64,000 nt of DNA, taken from contig JAIEQI010000056.1 of the NCBI GenBank assembly GCA_019747875.1, forward strand, positions 24,735 through 88,734, written 5' to 3'. Positions 43,221-53,819 of this stretch are shown here, one piece after another; the stretch's first letter is position 1; the number at the start of each line of letters is the position of its first letter. The translations under genes were made by a program, and so were the position numbers. Source of the stretch: Candidatus Obscuribacterales bacterium (GTDB taxonomy: Bacteria; Cyanobacteriota; Vampirovibrionia; Obscuribacterales; Obscuribacteraceae). The notes under the pieces were generated by a model. The model had not been told where the DNA came from. It saw only the letters and a list, made by a program, of their open reading frames with translations, and did not search any database.

Positions 43221-43799
43221 ATGACATCCGTTAAGCCACAAAAAATCAGCATACTTGAAGTAGAAGATTTGCGTCTCGTCGACAAGGACGGCTCGATGTT
43301 GGCGCGCCTATCTCGTAATGAGGTCGGTGCGTTCGGATTAAGCATCGGGGAGAGCGCCACCGGCTTGCCGATGATTTCGCTGTCAATCGCTCCTACTGGT
43401 GAGCCTGTTGTCGAGATTCGCGACCGCCAGGGTCACAGGCGCGCTGGACTTCTGATGTGTCACCGCACTGGTGTCATTGACTTGGGCTTGCGAGACGAGA
43501 ACGACCAGGTGCGCGCCCGCCTAACTGTCACCGCCGCTGGTGATGGGTTGATTGGTGTGTATGATCCATCCGACGCACCAAAAGCGGTGATCAAGAACAT
43601 CCATTCTTCGACTAATCATCCAGGTATTATCAGCACCTATGGTGGAGAAGCTCGACCTCTATGGCAGACCCCCTCTAAAAAGGTTGATTCTCCTAAAGCA
43701 AAAACAGTGCCGGCACCAGTTTCTCAAGTAAGTATTTCTTTTGGAAAACCAGCCACCACACCCGCGCAGCCAGCAAATAATCTAGTCAGAAATTTTTGA
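43221..43799 (+). CDS. Hypothetical beta-repeat protein
   Basis: 192 residues from ATG 43221 (TTG 43200 is in frame). Residues about 10-125 repeat a pattern of strand pairs with D-x-(D/Q/N)-G-x-x-(R/L)-A-x-L turns (LVDKDGSMLARLSRNEVG, IRDRQGHRRAGLLM, LRDENDQVRARLTV), suggesting a beta-solenoid or stacked hairpins. The Pro/Ala/Lys-rich tail is probably disordered. No export signal. No family recognised. Confidence 0.7.
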   Translation: MTSVKPQKISILEVEDLRLVDKDGSMLARLSRNEVGAFGLSIGESATGLPMISLSIAPTGEPVVEIRDRQGHRRAGLLMCHRTGVIDLGLRDENDQVRARLTVTAAGDGLIGVYDPSDAPKAVIKNIHSSTNHPGIISTYGGEARPLWQTPSKKVDSPKAKTVPAPVSQVSISFGKPATTPAQPANNLVRNF

Positions 43800-43905
43800 G
43801 CGTTAATCGATTTGCTTTCGAGTTTTTAGTCTGATCGAAGTCCTTGGTCTGATCTGATATAGATTAGGTGCTCTTGCTCTGAAGTCTGCTTCATTGCCTC
43901 GTTGC

Positions 43906-46458
43906 TTATTCTGATTTCGTATTGTGCTCTTGGCTTGTTCCTTTTAGCCTGGCATCGCACGCGAATTGGTTTAGTTTTGAACGGATCCTCCACCAATTTA
44001 CGTTATCGTAGGAGAGATCGCCATCAGCAAAATGTGGAGAGCGTTTGTCCAACACTTCCACGGACATTTTGTAGTACTTTGAGGCAGTCTTGTAATCACG
44101 TAGTTTATGCTCGAGTTTCTGTGCAAATTTCCATAACAGGTAACCGTGGAATTGAATTACGTAGGTGTTCCCGTCATCAATTTGAACCTTCGGTGGCATC
44201 TTTGCCAGAATATTTTCCAAATCCTGCTGACTTTGTGCCTTTTCGATTTCTGGCTGGATTCTGTTAACTGCCTCCGCTGCCATGAAGTTAGACCAGAGCG
44301 GTTGGTCATCCCACATGATGGGGTCGTTCAAGACTTCCTTCGAAGTAGACGAAAATGGATTTATCAATGCCAAATAGACTCGTTCATTTACCTTATGTTC
44401 AATCTGTGCCTTCTTCGACTTAATAAAGTTCTCCACAACACTGTGTAAGCCTCTGTGGTGTGCTTTCGCTTCGTCGGACACGCTTAAGAGAAAACAGTAA
44501 TTGCGCTTTGGAATAGTACCATTATCCCTCTGCACTGCTTTTAGCAAATATTCGACTGGAGTTGCAGCGGCCAGATTATTAGTGCTTATGAACTGAATAC
44601 TCAATTTTTCAAGCGCATAGGCTATCATCAGCTCGCCTGCATTGTGATTATCCGCTTCAAAGCTGCTGGTCGCATAGATAAATGCGCGTTGCATATCTCC
44701 ACGTTCATCTGCAGATCCCCAAATTATGTACCATGGGATCCAATCCTTATTGATGCTCTTTCTGAGCAGACTAGCGAAGTTATCCAGTGCGGTGACTTTA
44801 TCAGGTTCGAAAAGAACAAGTCTTCGAAGAATGTGCGCTTCTAGGACATTCGCTTCTTCATTACGAGCACGTAATCGGTCATTTATTTTTCGGGCTCGTC
44901 TGTAGTTACGCTCAGCTTCCTTTGCATTACTTTCTAGCGCATTGAGGTCACCAAGTTGAAGACATAGCTGCGCTAACTGTTTGTGCGACGTAGTTGCAAA
45001 TTCAATCTCGTCAACATATGCGCTGATCGCTTTTATCATTTCCTTTCGGTGAACGGAACGAGTCGCAAGTCTTGCTATGTTGACATGGAAGTCTGTCAAC
45101 TGTCCAAAGTCTTTTCTAAAGCACAAGGTTGCGTCTTTTAGTGCTTCATTGATCTGCTCAACCTTATCGTAGGGAGTGTTAGCGATGATCATTGCTTCGA
45201 CTACTCGGTTCAGTCCACGTCTTGCTTCCGCTGATGATCTAATATGTTTTTTGAAGTAGTCTTTTGCTTTGCTTAGCCAGCTATTTCTTTTATCAATGTC
45301 TGGAGCAGCGGTTCCTGCCGTAAGCCATGCATAGGCCAGCGTAATATCATTAGCATCGTGATGGTGATTAATCCATTTTTTCATCAGGTCATAAGCTTTA
45401 CTGGGAGACCCTGACTGAGTGAACTCATTTGCCTTGCCCATCGTCACCCGCAAGGAGGGATCAATAGCGAGATCCTCTTTTGTTCGGTGAGTTTGGGATG
45501 AAATCAGGCTTATGCTGACCAGAGCAGCTATCAGCAGCGCTAGAGCAATAAGCAGTGGCGTTTTCAGGTCTCGCTTGCGGGGCGCTGTGAGCTGTAAGTA
45601 CTTGTTATCATTCAACTCATTTAAAAGCTCTTGCATCGATTGATATCGATCATCAGGAGATTTCTCCAACATTGTTTTCAGCACGGAAATGAACTGTTCA
45701 GGACAATGTAAGCGAAGTTTGTGCAAAGAGTTGTGGGAGGATTCATTCAAATGCTTATGCAAAACTCCTAACGGTGTATCGGCATTGAATAGCGGATGTC
45801 CAGAAACACACTCGTAGGCAATGCATCCAAGGCTGTAGATATCAGAGCGTTGATCGAGCGTCTTGCCAGTGCATTGTTCGGGGCTCATGTAATTTACCGT
45901 ACCTACTAATGCCCCCGTTTGTGTGAGCTTTTGTTGTGCTGAAGCGTCACTCTGCTTGCTAAATTTCGACAGCCCGAAATCCAGTACTTTAACCCAATCT
46001 TTCTCAGGAACATCAAGCAACATAATATTTTCCGGTTTGAGGTCTCGGTGGATTATGTTGTGCTCGTGCGCTACAGTCATCGCCCGCGCGATTTGCTTGA
46101 TAATTTTCAAGGTCCGCAGCCAATCCAGGCGCTCCTCATCTGAGATTATTTGCCTGAGTGATCTCCCCTCGATGTATTCGCAAACAGCGTAAGGAATCCC
46201 TTCGTCGGATATGCTGGCGCTATAAAATGTGACAATGTGATCGTTTGATATGGAAGAAAGCATTTTGAATTCTTGGAGGAATCTTTGCCGATCTTCCTCT
46301 AGCGAAATGAGTTCACTATGAAGAAGTTTTAGCGCAACAGGACGGTTCGCATCAGTTTGTTGAGCGAGGTACACGGCACCCATGCCACCGCCCCCGATCT
46401 TCTTTTTGATCAGGTAACGCTTGTGGAATACTGACCCTTCTTTGAGAAAATCATCCAT
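43906..46458 (-). CDS. Receptor-type Ser/Thr protein kinase with long helical-repeat domain
   Basis: 850 residues from ATG 46458 (in-frame TTG 46479). Kinase domain about 10-280 with IGGGGMGAVYLA, VALKLL, HRDLKPENI, DFGLS, SPEQCTG, DIYSLGCIAYE. A TM helix follows (about 303-322, LLIALALLIAALVSISLISS), then ~520 residues of helical, TPR-like repeats. Complete catalytic residues. Second of three kinases in this window with the same architecture; the extracytoplasmic part is the longest of the three. Confidence 0.93.
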   Translation of the reverse strand: MDDFLKEGSVFHKRYLIKKKIGGGGMGAVYLAQQTDANRPVALKLLHSELISLEEDRQRFLQEFKMLSSISNDHIVTFYSASISDEGIPYAVCEYIEGRSLRQIISDEERLDWLRTLKIIKQIARAMTVAHEHNIIHRDLKPENIMLLDVPEKDWVKVLDFGLSKFSKQSDASAQQKLTQTGALVGTVNYMSPEQCTGKTLDQRSDIYSLGCIAYECVSGHPLFNADTPLGVLHKHLNESSHNSLHKLRLHCPEQFISVLKTMLEKSPDDRYQSMQELLNELNDNKYLQLTAPRKRDLKTPLLIALALLIAALVSISLISSQTHRTKEDLAIDPSLRVTMGKANEFTQSGSPSKAYDLMKKWINHHHDANDITLAYAWLTAGTAAPDIDKRNSWLSKAKDYFKKHIRSSAEARRGLNRVVEAMIIANTPYDKVEQINEALKDATLCFRKDFGQLTDFHVNIARLATRSVHRKEMIKAISAYVDEIEFATTSHKQLAQLCLQLGDLNALESNAKEAERNYRRARKINDRLRARNEEANVLEAHILRRLVLFEPDKVTALDNFASLLRKSINKDWIPWYIIWGSADERGDMQRAFIYATSSFEADNHNAGELMIAYALEKLSIQFISTNNLAAATPVEYLLKAVQRDNGTIPKRNYCFLLSVSDEAKAHHRGLHSVVENFIKSKKAQIEHKVNERVYLALINPFSSTSKEVLNDPIMWDDQPLWSNFMAAEAVNRIQPEIEKAQSQQDLENILAKMPPKVQIDDGNTYVIQFHGYLLWKFAQKLEHKLRDYKTASKYYKMSVEVLDKRSPHFADGDLSYDNVNWWRIRSKLNQFACDARLKGTSQEHNTKSE

Positions 46459-46552
46459 GGATTGGTAAATAACCCCCAATCCATTATATACGTTGTGGAA
46501 CCTCGGTCCTAATTGTAGTTTGTATGATGATGTCGCAGTTTAAGGAGGAGAT

Positions 46553-47299
46553 TTAGCGAAATCCACCGGTGATCGTCCAGTGCTCGCCTGTGATCCATTT
46601 TGAATCGGACGAAGCCAAGAATACCGCTGTAGGGCTGACATCATCGGGCAGACCGATGCGACCCAATGGAGTTTCCGACTGAATCCATTCGCGAAAGCCA
46701 TCCGGGAAACCGGCTTCATGAACACCTTCTGTTTCTATTAAACCTGGATTGATTGCGTTAACGCGGATCTTTCGAGGACCGAGTTCTTTAGATAACGATC
46801 GCGTGATTGCGTCCACTGCTGCTTTTGTCGCCGAGTAGACTGATAAGTTTGCTGGTGCGGCTGTACTCGCCACCGAGCTGATGTTGATGATACTGCCGCC
46901 ATCCTCTCCGAAATACTTCAAAGACTCCTTCGTGCACAATAGGAGCCCAAGAACATTGAGATCGAAATGACGGTGATAGATTTCTGCTGTAACGCTCTCA
47001 ATGGGACCGGCTCGGTAAACACCGGCATTATTTACCAGGATGTCGAGTCGTCCAAATGCATTTTGTGTTTCTTTGAACAGCAATTCGATATCAGAGGATT
47101 TTGAAATATCTGCCTTGACGGCTAGAGCTCGCGCTCCTGTTTTTTCGATTTCTTTGACGACAGTATCGGCAGCGCTTTTGCTCGATGAGTAGTTGACTAC
47201 TACTGATGCGCCTTCGCGAGCAAAGTGCCTTGCAATCTCAGCTCCAATTCCTTTTGACGCTCCAGTTACAATTGCAACTTTGTCTTTAAGCTTAGCCAT
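46553..47299 (-). CDS. Short-chain dehydrogenase/reductase (FabG-like)
   Basis: 248 residues, ribosome-binding site AGAGGA. TGASKGIGAEIA, NNAGVY, catalytic Ser in NISSVAS and YSATK, C-terminal ITGEHWTITGG. The N-Y-S-S-S-K after the second strand fits NADP(H). Typical length. Probably a 3-ketoacyl or sugar/alcohol oxidoreductase; the closest subgroup cannot be fixed by eye. Confidence 0.9.
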   Translation of the reverse strand: MAKLKDKVAIVTGASKGIGAEIARHFAREGASVVVNYSSSKSAADTVVKEIEKTGARALAVKADISKSSDIELLFKETQNAFGRLDILVNNAGVYRAGPIESVTAEIYHRHFDLNVLGLLLCTKESLKYFGEDGGSIINISSVASTAAPANLSVYSATKAAVDAITRSLSKELGPRKIRVNAINPGLIETEGVHEAGFPDGFREWIQSETPLGRIGLPDDVSPTAVFLASSDSKWITGEHWTITGGFR

Positions 47300-47370
47300 G
47301 TTGAATCCTCTGCATCTGTCGAGTCTAAAGAATATCGACAGGCGGCTATTGATTCAAGTATTCGTTGCGA

Positions 47371-48597
47371 TTATTTCTGCTTTTCGATACTGGTTCGACG
47401 CATCAGAAAATATTTGTTTTCTTGAGACTTGTCGGAGAAAGGCATGCGCGTCCTGATCATACTTCCCAAATGTTCAAATGGCACATAATGACCAATTCCG
47501 CGCGGCATCGCGATTTGTTCGTAATCAATAAAGTCAATGCCCGGTGCTTTGACGTTTGCTTTTCCCAATTTCTTTGCAGAACTCAGCTCAAATAGACTAT
47601 TGAGAGATGAAGCGCCTAGCACACGATCTCTGCGGTTCATGTAAACTGCAATATTTTTGGACTTGGCGCTTATGTCGGGTAAGGCAGAAAGAAACATTTT
47701 TGCTGCCAGATCCGGTGCAATAAAATAGACTGAGTCGAGTTTGTCGTTTGAATCACCATCCAAATATTTGTTCATCAATCTATTTCCGAGGCTGTGTGCG
47801 ATGAGATTGATTCTTGTGTCTGCAGGAAGTTCCGTTTTGAGGCGATGAATGAGCTTGTCCAGATCTTGCATTACTTCTGGTGAATCGATGATTTTACGAT
47901 CGCGCCTGAATAATGCTCTTGGTGAATTGCTGCCGAACAATTGAGAGCCGATTTTGCCGGCGGATGGCCAGGTGAAGGACACAACCGGAGCTTCTAATTG
48001 CGATGCGAGAACTCCGGTGGAGTAAAGCGCATTCTCACCGCTGGAAGCGAATCCATGAATGTAGATGTAAACTCTATGTTCCTTGTCGTGCTTAACTTGA
48101 TCTGATAGATGCTTAAAGAACTCTTTGTCGGTTCGAACATCTTTTAAAACGGCCGCGGTGTTCTTTTCCGCTACATATCCGCGTAATTCGATGTATGGTT
48201 TCAAGGTTGGTTCGCTGTTGTTTGATCTCCATCCGAGTTCAACTAAGTGTCTTGATAAATTGTTTTGTTCATCGAACCAGCGATCATCTCTGGGTACTCT
48301 AATTGTTGCTGTGCCAAACTGCGCTGGTCCTAATGTCTTTCCGTCTTCGCTCTTGTTCGAGCTTATGGTTTTTCTGTCTGAGCAGAAAAATATGGGTATT
48401 TCGATTGCAGGCAAAGATGCTTCATCTGACTTATCGGCCGCCATTAATGCGGTCACCGGCTCCGGCTGTCTGATTCTCGGATTGAAGGCAAGCAGCTGTT
48501 CGATCCTGGGATCGCCCGCATCCTGCCCGATTTTAATTTCAGAAAGCTCTGTCCTTGATGCCCACATGTCTGTTACCTGTTTTACGCCCGCTCGCAT
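47371..48597 (-). CDS. DUF900-type alpha/beta hydrolase
   Basis: 408 residues. The DUF900 pattern is clear: IPIFFCSDRK and FGTATIRVPRD at the entry, YIYIHGFASSG, FTWPSAG, nucleophile Ser in LIAHSLGNRLM, Asp in YMNRRDRVLG and His in GIGHYVPF. It should be a serine esterase or lipase-like enzyme. There is no clear signal peptide from ATG 48597, and no ribosome-binding site precedes it, so the true start may be a non-ATG codon slightly upstream. Confidence 0.88.
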   Translation of the reverse strand: MRAGVKQVTDMWASRTELSEIKIGQDAGDPRIEQLLAFNPRIRQPEPVTALMAADKSDEASLPAIEIPIFFCSDRKTISSNKSEDGKTLGPAQFGTATIRVPRDDRWFDEQNNLSRHLVELGWRSNNSEPTLKPYIELRGYVAEKNTAAVLKDVRTDKEFFKHLSDQVKHDKEHRVYIYIHGFASSGENALYSTGVLASQLEAPVVSFTWPSAGKIGSQLFGSNSPRALFRRDRKIIDSPEVMQDLDKLIHRLKTELPADTRINLIAHSLGNRLMNKYLDGDSNDKLDSVYFIAPDLAAKMFLSALPDISAKSKNIAVYMNRRDRVLGASSLNSLFELSSAKKLGKANVKAPGIDFIDYEQIAMPRGIGHYVPFEHLGSMIRTRMPFSDKSQENKYFLMRRTSIEKQK

Positions 48598-48848
48598 TTT
48601 ATTGGCAGCGGTTGAAAAGATTTTGAAACGACGGTCTACGTGTTTTCTACAAAGACTTCACAAGTCCTCCATGCTCGTTTCAGTTGGCCGAGCTAATTTA
48701 GTAGAGAGCTTGAACATTAGTCGCGGAACTTACTTTGATTCGCATACGCCAAAAGCTATTCGAGCAAATGGAATTTTATGAAAAGCTGACAAATGTCATC
48801 CTCCGGAAATGGGCGGAGTGAAACTCCGAAACGAAACAAGGAGACACC

Positions 48849-49313
48849 ATGCGGAAGTCACTATTCAATACTCTTGTTTTGTTTTCCTGTTTCTCGTTCA
48901 TGCTGAGCCCTGTGCTATCGCAAGAAAGCAGCATTGACTCTGCAACGTTTCCGGACTCTGCGGCTAAACTTGTAGCGCCCGCAACTGCTGTCTCGATTCA
49001 GGAACCAGCAAAACGACCCAGAGTGCTAAAGTTCTACGCAAACTGGTGCCATCCTTGCCAGATGATGAAGCCGATAATTGAAAAGGTTGCGAAGCGATTT
49101 CGCAATAAAGTCGAGATCGTCGAAATTGATGTGGACGTTCCTGAAAATCGCAAGCTGATGAAATCCTATGGTGTCACTCAGTTGCCTTCTATGATTTTCC
49201 AAACCGGTAACGGTGTGCAATTCATGACCAGCGGCACCCTAAGCGAGGAAGATGTTAGCTCAGACATGAGACAAATTGTCAGAGAGTACCAGTCCGGTGA
49301 ACATCACGGATAG
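48849..49313 (+). CDS. Secreted or membrane-anchored thioredoxin-like protein
   Basis: 154 residues, AAGGAG ribosome-binding site. Signal sequence (MRKSLFNTLVLFSCFSFMLSPVLSQ), then a thioredoxin fold with WCHPC, the EIVEIDVDVPENRKLMKSYGV strand-helix and the cis-Pro in TQLPSMIF. It probably handles disulfides outside the cytoplasm. Its stop abuts the convergent DUF4010 gene directly. Confidence 0.9.
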   Translation: MRKSLFNTLVLFSCFSFMLSPVLSQESSIDSATFPDSAAKLVAPATAVSIQEPAKRPRVLKFYANWCHPCQMMKPIIEKVAKRFRNKVEIVEIDVDVPENRKLMKSYGVTQLPSMIFQTGNGVQFMTSGTLSEEDVSSDMRQIVREYQSGEHHG

Positions 49314-50723
49314 TTATTCAGTTCGCTTGCCATTGCCTTTCTGCGATAGCTTTTTGCCATCTTCTTTCTGCGATAGTTCATTGCGATCAACTTTTTGCTC
49401 TGAAAATGCTGGAATCTGTTTGAACATGTTTGCGAAGCTTGCATCCTTCGGCCACACACCGATCAAGAATCCACCGGCCACTGCCGCAGATAGAAAGACC
49501 GGCAGCACGAATTTTGACAACGGAATTCTCCCAATCATGGATAGTGTGACCCCTTTGAAAAGTAGGTTTGCCAGCGCGCCCAGTAGAATCACCTGCCATG
49601 CAATATGCGTATCGAGTCGACCAGATTGAGCCATTTGAGCGGTGGATATCGTCAAGGCATCTACGTCGGTCAAGCCGGATATTGCACCGACAACATACAG
49701 TCCTCTATCGCCGGCAAGATCTTTTGTTACTGCAACGGCGAAACTGATTGCGGTATACAATGCCCCGAATATTATTGCTGATTTCAATTCAGCTGGGTTC
49801 TCTTGTTCTGGCAGTTCGGTATCATCTTTTTCCTTCGTGCCAAGGAAAAATAGCACGGCGGAGCCGAGCACCATAGGAATCAGCGTTATAAACAGAGGGG
49901 TTGCAATTTCAATTGCCACCTTTGGTGCCATGACGAAAATTTCGACAATAATGCGCACGAAGGCAATGGTCGACGCTATTGCGATTACAGTTGCCGCCGA
50001 GCGAGCTAGGGACTTGCTATCTCGTGCCTTGTGCGCATAGCTGAAAGTAGTTGCGGTGCTACTTATCAAACCACCAAGAATGCCCCCTACTATCGTGCCT
50101 ATCTTTGCTCCAAAGACCCGGTAAACAATGTATGCACTAAGGCTGATTGCCACTATGAGAACTACTACCATCCAGGTTTGGAATGGATTGAATACATCGT
50201 AAGGACCAAAGCTTTCGTTGGGTAATACCGGTAAAATTACAAGGGCAATCAGAACGAATTGCATGATCGCGTGAATGTCCTTATCGCCAACTTTTCGGAT
50301 GAGCGCATGCAACGGATGTTTGAAATGAACAAGCAGAGTCGCAGTGGCACCGACGAAAACGGCGACCGCGAGGTTGCCGAGCATAGTATAAGCACCGAGA
50401 ACGAACATCAGCAGGATAGATATTTCTGTCGTCAATCCTGGGTTTTGATCATCCTCGTTGCCGTTTGCTTTTATTTTGTGCAAGTTAGCGATGACGAGCA
50501 TTATTGCAAGCGTAAGCAATCCGACTGCGGCGAGCCATGCCCCCAGCTTCGCCGTGAGCAAAGCGCAGATGCAACCGAAAATAGTAATCAAAGGATAGGT
50601 GCGCACGCCGGCAATATCGTTGCGCGCTTTCTGTCTTACAGAGCCGATCAGTAATCCGAGCCCTAAAGCGACGGCCAGTCTTTGAAAGATTTCAGCACCT
50701 TCAATCAAGCTGCGTTTTCCCAT
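49314..50723 (-). CDS. MgtC/SapB and DUF4010-type integral membrane protein
   Basis: 469 residues with about 12 TM segments. N-terminal MgtC-like half (ALGLGLLIGSVRQK, AGVRTYPLI) and C-terminal DUF4010 half (GILGGLISSTATTFSYAHKAR, GLYVVGAISGLTDVDALTISTAQMAQSG). Transport function is unproven for this family. The cytoplasmic tail has a small repeat, ELSQKEDGKKLSQKGNGK. Confidence 0.9.
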   Translation of the reverse strand: MGKRSLIEGAEIFQRLAVALGLGLLIGSVRQKARNDIAGVRTYPLITIFGCICALLTAKLGAWLAAVGLLTLAIMLVIANLHKIKANGNEDDQNPGLTTEISILLMFVLGAYTMLGNLAVAVFVGATATLLVHFKHPLHALIRKVGDKDIHAIMQFVLIALVILPVLPNESFGPYDVFNPFQTWMVVVLIVAISLSAYIVYRVFGAKIGTIVGGILGGLISSTATTFSYAHKARDSKSLARSAATVIAIASTIAFVRIIVEIFVMAPKVAIEIATPLFITLIPMVLGSAVLFFLGTKEKDDTELPEQENPAELKSAIIFGALYTAISFAVAVTKDLAGDRGLYVVGAISGLTDVDALTISTAQMAQSGRLDTHIAWQVILLGALANLLFKGVTLSMIGRIPLSKFVLPVFLSAAVAGGFLIGVWPKDASFANMFKQIPAFSEQKVDRNELSQKEDGKKLSQKGNGKRTE

Positions 50724-50762
50724 TCAGATGCTATGCGACGACGGGTAGACGGCAGGCAACTC

Positions 50763-51266
50763 TTATTGGTTCCGTTGTGCTTCCCAGAAATAGTGTCGAT
50801 AAATTTCGTCCAGCTCGAAGCCTTCGCGCTCGTACAGCTTTTGTCCGCTCAAATTTGTGTGTTCGGTCGCCAGTGCGAGCCCCTTGGCGCCAAATTGCAC
50901 GACAAATTGCTTTGCACGTTGAATTAATTCTGCTCCGATTCTCTTTCCCCGCATTTCCGGAGCGATATAGAGATCGTTCAATATCCAGAGGCGCTCTAAA
51001 GTTTCACTGGAAAATGATGGAAAAAGCTGCGTGAAGCCAACCGCTCGTGAATTAACATAGGCCATGAAGATGACAGTGTCTCTCAGATGCATGCGTTCGG
51101 AAAGAAATTTTTTCGTATTTTCCGCATCGCTAGCCTGCCTATAAAAAACACGATAGGCGTCGAACAGCGGTGTCAGGTCGTCTAATTGGTCCACTGTCGC
51201 TATGATGATTTGAGCTTCGGATTTCAAGACTGGCGGGGCTTTCCCGGTTTCAGGTTGTGTGGACAT
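50763..51266 (-). CDS. GNAT-family N-acetyltransferase
   Basis: 167 residues. IIIATVDQLDDLTPLFDAYRVFY at the start, motif A LNDLYIAPEMRGKRIGAELIQRAKQF with the R-G-K-R-I-G acetyl-CoA loop, and motif B NLSGQKLYEREGFELDEIYRHYF. Standalone; substrate unknown. Confidence 0.92.
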   Translation of the reverse strand: MSTQPETGKAPPVLKSEAQIIIATVDQLDDLTPLFDAYRVFYRQASDAENTKKFLSERMHLRDTVIFMAYVNSRAVGFTQLFPSFSSETLERLWILNDLYIAPEMRGKRIGAELIQRAKQFVVQFGAKGLALATEHTNLSGQKLYEREGFELDEIYRHYFWEAQRNQ

Positions 51267-51536
51267 TATTATCAGGTGAGGCTGCTGGGAATGAAATCGA
51301 AAGTCTAGCAGATTTTGTGCTCGTGGTTGTAAACCATTACTGCTCTTCGTTTTTGGCGTTTTGCTGTTAGATTAAACCGCTCGGGACAGAATTAATCAGC
51401 ATGCCCCGAATTTGCCAAAACTTGGTCACTAGAATGTCAGGAGATTCTGTTAATGTGTCACAGTGGAGTCACAACCACAAAATTAGACTGCGATTGAGTT
51501 TGGCAACACTAGCAGTTGAAGAAGGCGGTTCAAAAG

Positions 51537-53762
51537 ATGTCGGATAAATTGGAATATGCAAAGCTCCTGGATACACCGAAGCAGGAAAATGTATTTGAGG
51601 ATTTCGGACGTGCACTGGCACATAGTGCGCAGTCACCTCTGGTCGGCGTAGCCCAATTGATCGACAAAAAGGCCGATGGTCCGGCGAGTAAGGCTGTCAC
51701 CTTTGTCGATGCTCCGGAGAAAGCAGATTTTGGCAGCGCCAGGTGGTTTGCTCAGCAAGCTGGAAACACGGTCGGAAGCATATCGGCGATTTTGCCGCTT
51801 CTCGCGATAAACAAGGGTGTGTCTGGAGCGATGGGGCGTAATTACTCTATGCGCGCCGGCTTAGCCATGAGCGAGAGCATGAGTGTACTTTCCACGGAAC
51901 AAGCGCTCAAAGTAAGTGGTTTGAAAATGGGCGAAGGTGCTATAACCGGTGCCATCTTCTCAGGCGTTTTTTCACCCGTTGATTCAAAAACCAAGAATGA
52001 AGATTTCTGGGCAGCTCGTGCTCACAACGTTGGCGTCGGCAGTTTCACCTTTGGCGCCTTCAATGGTCTTGGGCTGGCTTCCAAATCTATCGCCGATCGA
52101 ACTGCGACCAGTATGCCGCTCCTTTCACGAACGCTCAGCTCGGAAGTTGGGGTTGGTGTAAGTTCCGGTATTGTTGCCGGAGGTTTGAGCACCCAATTCG
52201 ATTCTTTGCTCTCCGGCAAGGGTCCTGCAAGTTTGGGGCAAACCCTAGAAGGATCCGCCAGCTTCGCACTGATGGGCGGCGGCTTTGCCTGGGCGAAAGG
52301 AAAACTGACAGAAGGAAAGGCAGTTCAAAGAATTTCAGAGCCTAGCGAAAACTTCAAGAATGCTGGTCTGGATGCCGATGGACGAGTGCTGACTGATAGC
52401 AAACGTGCTCAGGTGGGCGCTAACCTTCCTGATTACTCTGTTGCCGATATGAACAGAGCTCGCACTCAAACCTTGAAGGATCTCTCCGAGATTAAGGCGC
52501 TCGAGCCAGGAAAGAGTGTTCTCGATCAGTTTAGAGATTCCAATCTCTCTATCTCGCAGAAGTATCGTGTTCTCAGTTCTTTAGCCGAAGTACGTGAGCA
52601 TTTCGTCAAACAACAAGTTAATGGAAAGCTCGATGCGGATCAAAAAGGTAACTGGATTCATACGCAAGGGGAATTTGGGCGAGTAATCGATGCCGCTCAA
52701 GCGAGCAGGCTTTCCCCGCTGCATACTGAAGACGCTTTGCTTTCCTCTATGTTTGCAGATGCTGTGAAAAGCAAAGCTAATTTCTTCACCCATCACATGG
52801 AAGGCGCGTTGGCTGCCGATCATTCATTGCAAAAACAGATGGGCGCTGGATTCAATCGTGAGCGCTTAGATGGAATAGTGCACAGTGTGCGTGAACACCA
52901 AATAGGACCGCCCGAGTTCATGGCCACTCTTTATGAGACTCGAATCAAGGGTGCTCTCAACTTCAAGCTGACCGAGCAGCAAACAAAGGATCTAGCAACG
53001 CTCAAGCAGAAGATGGCCGATCCTCTCAATCCGAATGTTGAAAAGGTAAAGATGGCGGACGGAGCTACGGTTCTGAAGCTCACCGCAGAAGAAAGATCGT
53101 TATTGCGTCTTAGTGGAGCGCAGGAATGGTACGTTCCAGAAAACACCAATTCGTGGAACAAGTCTTCCCGAGCAGTGATTGATGGCGATTCAATGGATAA
53201 CTATTACACGCCTGGTGGCATCGGCAAGATCACAAGTTTAGGCGGACCAGAAACTGATGTGTTCTTTATTACCGATCGGCTCGATAACAATACTCGTGCT
53301 GCTGGTCGCGAAACAAACGTCGGATCAGCGCGAAAGAGTGGACTCGATGCATATAAGGTAATCAGTGAAGCAAGCAAACCTCTTGCAGATCGCGGACTAG
53401 CGCTTACAGAACAAGCTATTGAAAATGCGAAAGCTGATCTTGCGCGCAACCTGGCCAAACAAGGAAAGGATCCCTCTAAAGGCGAGGTGCCATTCTTTAA
53501 TTCCAATTTGAAGTATCCTGAGTTCAACGAGCATGCCAACCAGTGGTGGAGTATTCATAGAACTCCGGCTGATAAGCGCACTCCAGAGCAAGTGAAGTTC
53601 TACGAAGCCCATCGCTATGATGGACTGTCCGCTAAGCAGATCGAAGATTTCAAACTGGCTGCGCAGATGCGCGAGCAAGTGGTCGATTCGCTGCGAGCAG
53701 CACAACGTATGGACGGAAAACAGCCTCCTGAATACAAACCGGCTACTAAGGATACGAAGTAA
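51537..53762 (+). CDS. Large hypothetical protein
   Basis: 741 residues from ATG 51537 (AAGAAGG about 11 nt upstream; TTG 51516 is in frame). The first ~260 residues are Gly/Ala/Ser-rich with amphipathic, pore-like stretches (NTVGSISAILPLLAINKGVSGAMG, GAITGAIFSGVF, VGVGSFTFGAFNGLGLAS). The rest is mostly helical and charged, with a globular part near 545-650 (YYTPGGIGKITSLGGPETDVFFITDRLDNN). No signal peptide, TM certainty or known motif. Style resembles the N-terminus of the GNAT fusion at 12985. Function unknown. Confidence 0.7.
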   Translation: MSDKLEYAKLLDTPKQENVFEDFGRALAHSAQSPLVGVAQLIDKKADGPASKAVTFVDAPEKADFGSARWFAQQAGNTVGSISAILPLLAINKGVSGAMGRNYSMRAGLAMSESMSVLSTEQALKVSGLKMGEGAITGAIFSGVFSPVDSKTKNEDFWAARAHNVGVGSFTFGAFNGLGLASKSIADRTATSMPLLSRTLSSEVGVGVSSGIVAGGLSTQFDSLLSGKGPASLGQTLEGSASFALMGGGFAWAKGKLTEGKAVQRISEPSENFKNAGLDADGRVLTDSKRAQVGANLPDYSVADMNRARTQTLKDLSEIKALEPGKSVLDQFRDSNLSISQKYRVLSSLAEVREHFVKQQVNGKLDADQKGNWIHTQGEFGRVIDAAQASRLSPLHTEDALLSSMFADAVKSKANFFTHHMEGALAADHSLQKQMGAGFNRERLDGIVHSVREHQIGPPEFMATLYETRIKGALNFKLTEQQTKDLATLKQKMADPLNPNVEKVKMADGATVLKLTAEERSLLRLSGAQEWYVPENTNSWNKSSRAVIDGDSMDNYYTPGGIGKITSLGGPETDVFFITDRLDNNTRAAGRETNVGSARKSGLDAYKVISEASKPLADRGLALTEQAIENAKADLARNLAKQGKDPSKGEVPFFNSNLKYPEFNEHANQWWSIHRTPADKRTPEQVKFYEAHRYDGLSAKQIEDFKLAAQMREQVVDSLRAAQRMDGKQPPEYKPATKDTK

Positions 53763-53819
53763 GTCGATCCATCGAATCTCACTTGTCGGGTTCATCGAAT
53801 CGCTGTTAGAAGATCAGAA